Part shown: piece by piece, positions 6,633-8,836 of the stretch
Numbering within the stretch: the stretch's first letter is position 1
Layout of the letters: each line of letters starts with the position of its first letter
Assembly: GCA_012839395.1 (NCBI GenBank)
Contig: DUNJ01000130.1
Coordinates: 1 to 8,836, forward strand
Length of the DNA stretch: 8,836 nucleotides
Reading direction: 5' to 3'
Source: Tepidimicrobium sp.
GTDB lineage: Bacteria; Bacillota; Clostridia; Tissierellales; Tepidimicrobiaceae
Made by a program: the position numbers and the translations under genes
The notes under the pieces: model-generated
Told to the model about the DNA's origin: nothing
The model's input: only the letters and a program-made list of their open reading frames with translations
Database searches by the model: none

Positions 6633-6686
6633 TAAGAGGCCTTGGGCTTTCACCGACCAGTTTACGACCATGCTGGGCACACACAT

Positions 6687-6722
6687 AAGATATAGAGCAC
6701 CTAGCCAGGTGCTCTATATCTT
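6687..6722 (-). terminator. Hairpin at the 3' end of nrdDG, containing the nrdG stop codon
   Basis: AAGATATAGAGCACCT (6687-6702) and AGGTGCTCTATATCTT (6707-6722) form a perfect 16-bp stem with a 4-base loop. The nrdG stop codon (6714-6716) and the last codons lie inside the right arm. On the - strand the hairpin is followed by ATGT and then the intron relic, so the usual T tract is missing. It may have been displaced or lost with the intron insertion. Confidence 0.65.
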
Positions 6723-7223
6723 TGCCATAACTATGTTTTTCTGTGCCAGCGATTCACCTACATCTATAATCCTCTGGTTTTCAGACCCCCTAAATTTCAA
6801 TAACAGATTCTTCTTATCTATATCAAATTTTCCATCTATCAATATATCAGTAGAGTATAATAATTCCCTCCAACCAATGTTGATATCTATCTCATAGATT
6901 AACTGTTCAAAAGTGTATCCTGTGTAGGTTACCACATCCAGTCCCATTTCCCTTATTCTACTAGCTAGTATCCCACATACCCTACCCTGGTGAAAAGGCT
7001 CCCCTCCACTCAAGGTTATACCCCTTAATAGAGAATTTCTGCTCACCATATCCAGTATCTCTTCTATGGATATATAATAACCATCGCTAAAGGAATGAGT
7101 TTCTGGATTATGGCAACCTATGCAATTATGAACACAGCCTTGAGTAAACACCACAAGCCGTATCCCTGGGCCATCCACTATGGATTCCTTTATTATACCA
7201 GCTATTTTAATTCGCTCCTCCAT
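6714..7223 (-). CDS. nrdG: Anaerobic ribonucleoside-triphosphate reductase activating protein (NrdG)
   Basis: Radical SAM activase that uses a [4Fe-4S] cluster and S-adenosylmethionine to generate the glycyl radical on NrdD. The cluster motif is C30-x3-C34-x2-C37 (GCVHNCIGCHNPETH), preceded by the conserved ESIVDGPGIRLVVFTQG. SAM-binding SGGEPF is at 72-77, and GLDVVTYTGYTFEQL follows. At 169 aa it is of normal length. The start is set by AGAGGTG, which overlaps the nrdD stop codon and lies about 5 bases before the ATG. Only 11 bases separate nrdD from nrdG, so the two are cotranscribed and probably translationally coupled. The C-terminal codons form part of the terminator hairpin. Confidence 0.94.
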   Translation of the reverse strand: MEERIKIAGIIKESIVDGPGIRLVVFTQGCVHNCIGCHNPETHSFSDGYYISIEEILDMVSRNSLLRGITLSGGEPFHQGRVCGILASRIREMGLDVVTYTGYTFEQLIYEIDINIGWRELLYSTDILIDGKFDIDKKNLLLKFRGSENQRIIDVGESLAQKNIVMAKI

Positions 7224-7234
7224 GACAACACCTC

Positions 7235-8836
7235 TTACTTATAGGAACAGGAAATATGTTTTACCCTATCCCTTTCCTCCGCCCTTTTAGCATCGTTAAA
7301 TCTATCTAGTGTACCAACCAGATATCCGGTAATCCTTCTAATCCTATCAAATTTAATATTCCCCTCTTCTCTACCACATTTAGGGCATACATTGTCGATT
7401 ATTCCAGTATAACCGCATACAGGATCCCTATCCACCGGATGATTTATGGAACCATATCCAATTCCCTCTTCCTTCATAGCTCTAATTATGGTTTCAAATG
7501 ATTCCAAGTTCTTGCTTGGATCCCCATCCAATTCTATATAAGTGATATGCCCCGCATTAGTCAATTCATGATATGGCGCTTCGATTCTTATCTTATCAAA
7601 GGCAGTTATTTCGTAGTATACGGGAACATGGAAGCTATTAGTATAATATTCCCTATCCGTTACCCCTTCAATTTCCCCATAAATCTCCCTATCTATCTTT
7701 ACAAATCTTCCTGCTGTTCCCTCAGCAGGGGTAGCCAATAAAGTAAAATTCATATTAAATTGTTCGCTTGCCTCATCCATCCTATTTCTCATATGAGATA
7801 CAATTTCCAAACCTAATTCCTGAGAGCGATTGCTTTCTCCATGATGGCTTCCCGTTAAGGCCTTTAGGCATTCAGCTAATCCGATAAATCCAAGGGATAA
7901 GGTACCGTGTTTCAATACTTCCCTTACCTCATCATCTCTATCTAATTTATCTGAGTCTATCCATATTCCTTGCCCCATTAAAAATGGATAATTATGAACC
8001 TTTTTGCTAGCCTGTATTTCAAATCTTTCAATAAGCTGCTCTATTGCTAAATTTATAATCTCGTCCAAATCCCTGTAAAACTTACCTATATCCCCTCTAT
8101 TTTTAATCCCAAGTCTAGGTAAATTTATAGTAGTAAAGCTTAAATTGCCCCTTCCATTGACAATCTCCCTAGATGGATCATATACATTTCCTATAACTCT
8201 AGTTCTGCAACCCATATATGCAATCTCCGTTTCAGGTTGCCCCTCCCTATAGTATTTGGCATTAAAGGGTGCATCCAAGAACGAAAAATTAGGAAACAGC
8301 CTTTTACAGCTTACCTTACAGGCTAGCTTAAATAAGTCATAATTGGGATCGCCCTCATTATAGTTTATGCCTTCCTTAACCTTAAATATTTGAATTGGAA
8401 ATATGGGAGTTTCCCCATTTCCCAATCCAGCTTCTGTAGATAATAATAGGTTTCTCATAACCATTCTACCTTCTACAGAAGTATCAGTGCCATAGTTAAT
8501 GGAACTAAACGGTATCTGTGCACCAGCCCTGGAATGCATTGTATTCAAGTTGTGTATCAAAGCCTCCATCGCCTGATAGGTTGCCCTATCGGTATCCTCA
8601 TAAGCATTTCTTTCTGCAAATTTCTGAACCTTTTGAATCAAGTCTTCATCGTTTAATAGCTCATTCAGATACGCAGCTTCCTTCTGCATATATGCAACAT
8701 TGTCTGATATGGTCGGTATTAAATTATACTCTTCTTCCAATAGGCTAAATATGTTATTTAAATTACTCTCTAAATCGATATTATCAATTAACAATTCAAT
8801 GCTCTTAAGCAGGTTTTTTCTATAGAATTTTTTATA
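7235..8836 (-). CDS. nrdD: Anaerobic ribonucleoside-triphosphate reductase (NrdD), N-terminus beyond the window
   Basis: Class III glycyl-radical enzyme that reduces ribonucleoside triphosphates to dNTPs without oxygen. The frame is open to the window edge (YKKFYRKNLLKS before residue LLIDNID), so the gene is cut by the window. A TTG at 8794 is not a credible start. 533 residues are visible; the ATP-cone and first part of the barrel, probably 200 or more residues, lie outside. Numbering from the edge: NLNTMHSRAGAQ (97-108), active-site thiyl Cys210 in YMGCRTRV, and the radical Gly504 in RRITGYLVG near the C-terminus (codon 7325-7327). Cys474, Cys484 and Cys487 (VCGYTG, VCPKCG) are the zinc-site region; only three cysteines of the usual four are obvious. 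nrdG follows after 11 bases as its activase. Confidence 0.95.
   Translation of the reverse strand, partial: YKKFYRKNLLKSIELLIDNIDLESNLNNIFSLLEEEYNLIPTISDNVAYMQKEAAYLNELLNDEDLIQKVQKFAERNAYEDTDRATYQAMEALIHNLNTMHSRAGAQIPFSSINYGTDTSVEGRMVMRNLLLSTEAGLGNGETPIFPIQIFKVKEGINYNEGDPNYDLFKLACKVSCKRLFPNFSFLDAPFNAKYYREGQPETEIAYMGCRTRVIGNVYDPSREIVNGRGNLSFTTINLPRLGIKNRGDIGKFYRDLDEIINLAIEQLIERFEIQASKKVHNYPFLMGQGIWIDSDKLDRDDEVREVLKHGTLSLGFIGLAECLKALTGSHHGESNRSQELGLEIVSHMRNRMDEASEQFNMNFTLLATPAEGTAGRFVKIDREIYGEIEGVTDREYYTNSFHVPVYYEITAFDKIRIEAPYHELTNAGHITYIELDGDPSKNLESFETIIRAMKEEGIGYGSINHPVDRDPVCGYTGIIDNVCPKCGREEGNIKFDRIRRITGYLVGTLDRFNDAKRAEERDRVKHISCSYK

Larger units (their letters stand above)
6270..6682 (-). 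mobile_element. Degenerate, multiply deleted group II intron
   Basis: On the - strand the block opens with GTGTGCCCAGCATGG (5' end at 6682), a group II intron 5' terminus (GUGYG start), and continues through GGTCGGTGAAAGCCC as domain I sequence to about 6635. Collinear pieces of an LtrA-type maturase follow down to 6270. The ribozyme core between domain I and the ORF, and domains V and VI behind it, are absent: the sequence runs from maturase C-terminus almost directly to the tRNA gene. An intact element of this kind would be roughly 2-2.5 kb, so about 0.4 kb remains. Splicing and mobility should be impossible. The element starts just past the hairpin that ends nrdG. Confidence 0.8.

Noticed and set aside
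6559..6897. A 112-codon + strand open frame across the intron relic and the 3' half of nrdG.
   Set aside because: It is antisense to nrdG and to the maturase remnant, has no ribosome binding site and shows no family features.
8792..8794. TTG at 8794 as the start of nrdD.
   Set aside because: The frame stays open to the window edge with NrdD-like residues, and NrdD proteins need a long N-terminal region that is absent after this point. The gene is cut by the window.
1..8836. CRISPR arrays, toxin-antitoxin pairs, phage genes, retron-like or defence systems.
   Set aside because: No regular repeats, no small paired genes and no phage or defence domains are seen. The only reverse transcriptase sequence is the broken group II maturase.

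Overview
The window looks like a chromosomal segment of a low-GC, strictly anaerobic Firmicute, probably Clostridia or Tissierellia. The reasons are AT-rich DNA, strong AGGAGG-type ribosome binding sites, a T-box riboswitch, the one-step meso-diaminopimelate dehydrogenase route, and an oxygen-sensitive class III ribonucleotide reductase.

Layout. (1) Positions 18-3105, + strand: a sigma-A-type promoter, a T-box leader with its terminator, and a three-gene ABC importer operon (lipoprotein 397-1389, permease 1430-2347, ATPase 2313-3077), closed by a hairpin. The importer is of the TrpXYZ type (COG2984/COG4120/COG1101). However, the leader reads best as phenylalanine-responsive: UUC specifier and UGGU in the T-box bulge. 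(2) Positions 3138-3480, - strand: a decayed gene. One 71-codon open block resembles the baeRF family (bacterial relatives of eRF1/aRF1). (3) Positions 3487-4971, - strand: hemZ, a radical-SAM protein of the coproporphyrinogen dehydrogenase superfamily. (4) Positions 5135-6112, + strand, divergent: ddh. (5) Positions 6113-6240, + strand: a tRNA-Val(GAC) gene with its own promoter starting at the ddh stop codon. (6) Positions 6270-6682, - strand: a heavily deleted group II intron. Its 5' RNA end and several pieces of its maturase survive in their original order. (7) Positions 6687-8836, - strand: nrdD-nrdG, with nrdD running off the right edge and a strong hairpin covering the nrdG stop.

The functional genes are housekeeping or metabolic: aromatic amino acid uptake under tRNA-sensing control, cell-wall/lysine precursor synthesis, anaerobic dNTP synthesis and a tRNA. 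I see no new defence or mobile system. The less ordinary content is the mismatch between the Trp-type transporter and its apparent Phe T-box, the two gene relics, and a hairpin inside the intron relic placed to act as terminator of the tRNA gene.
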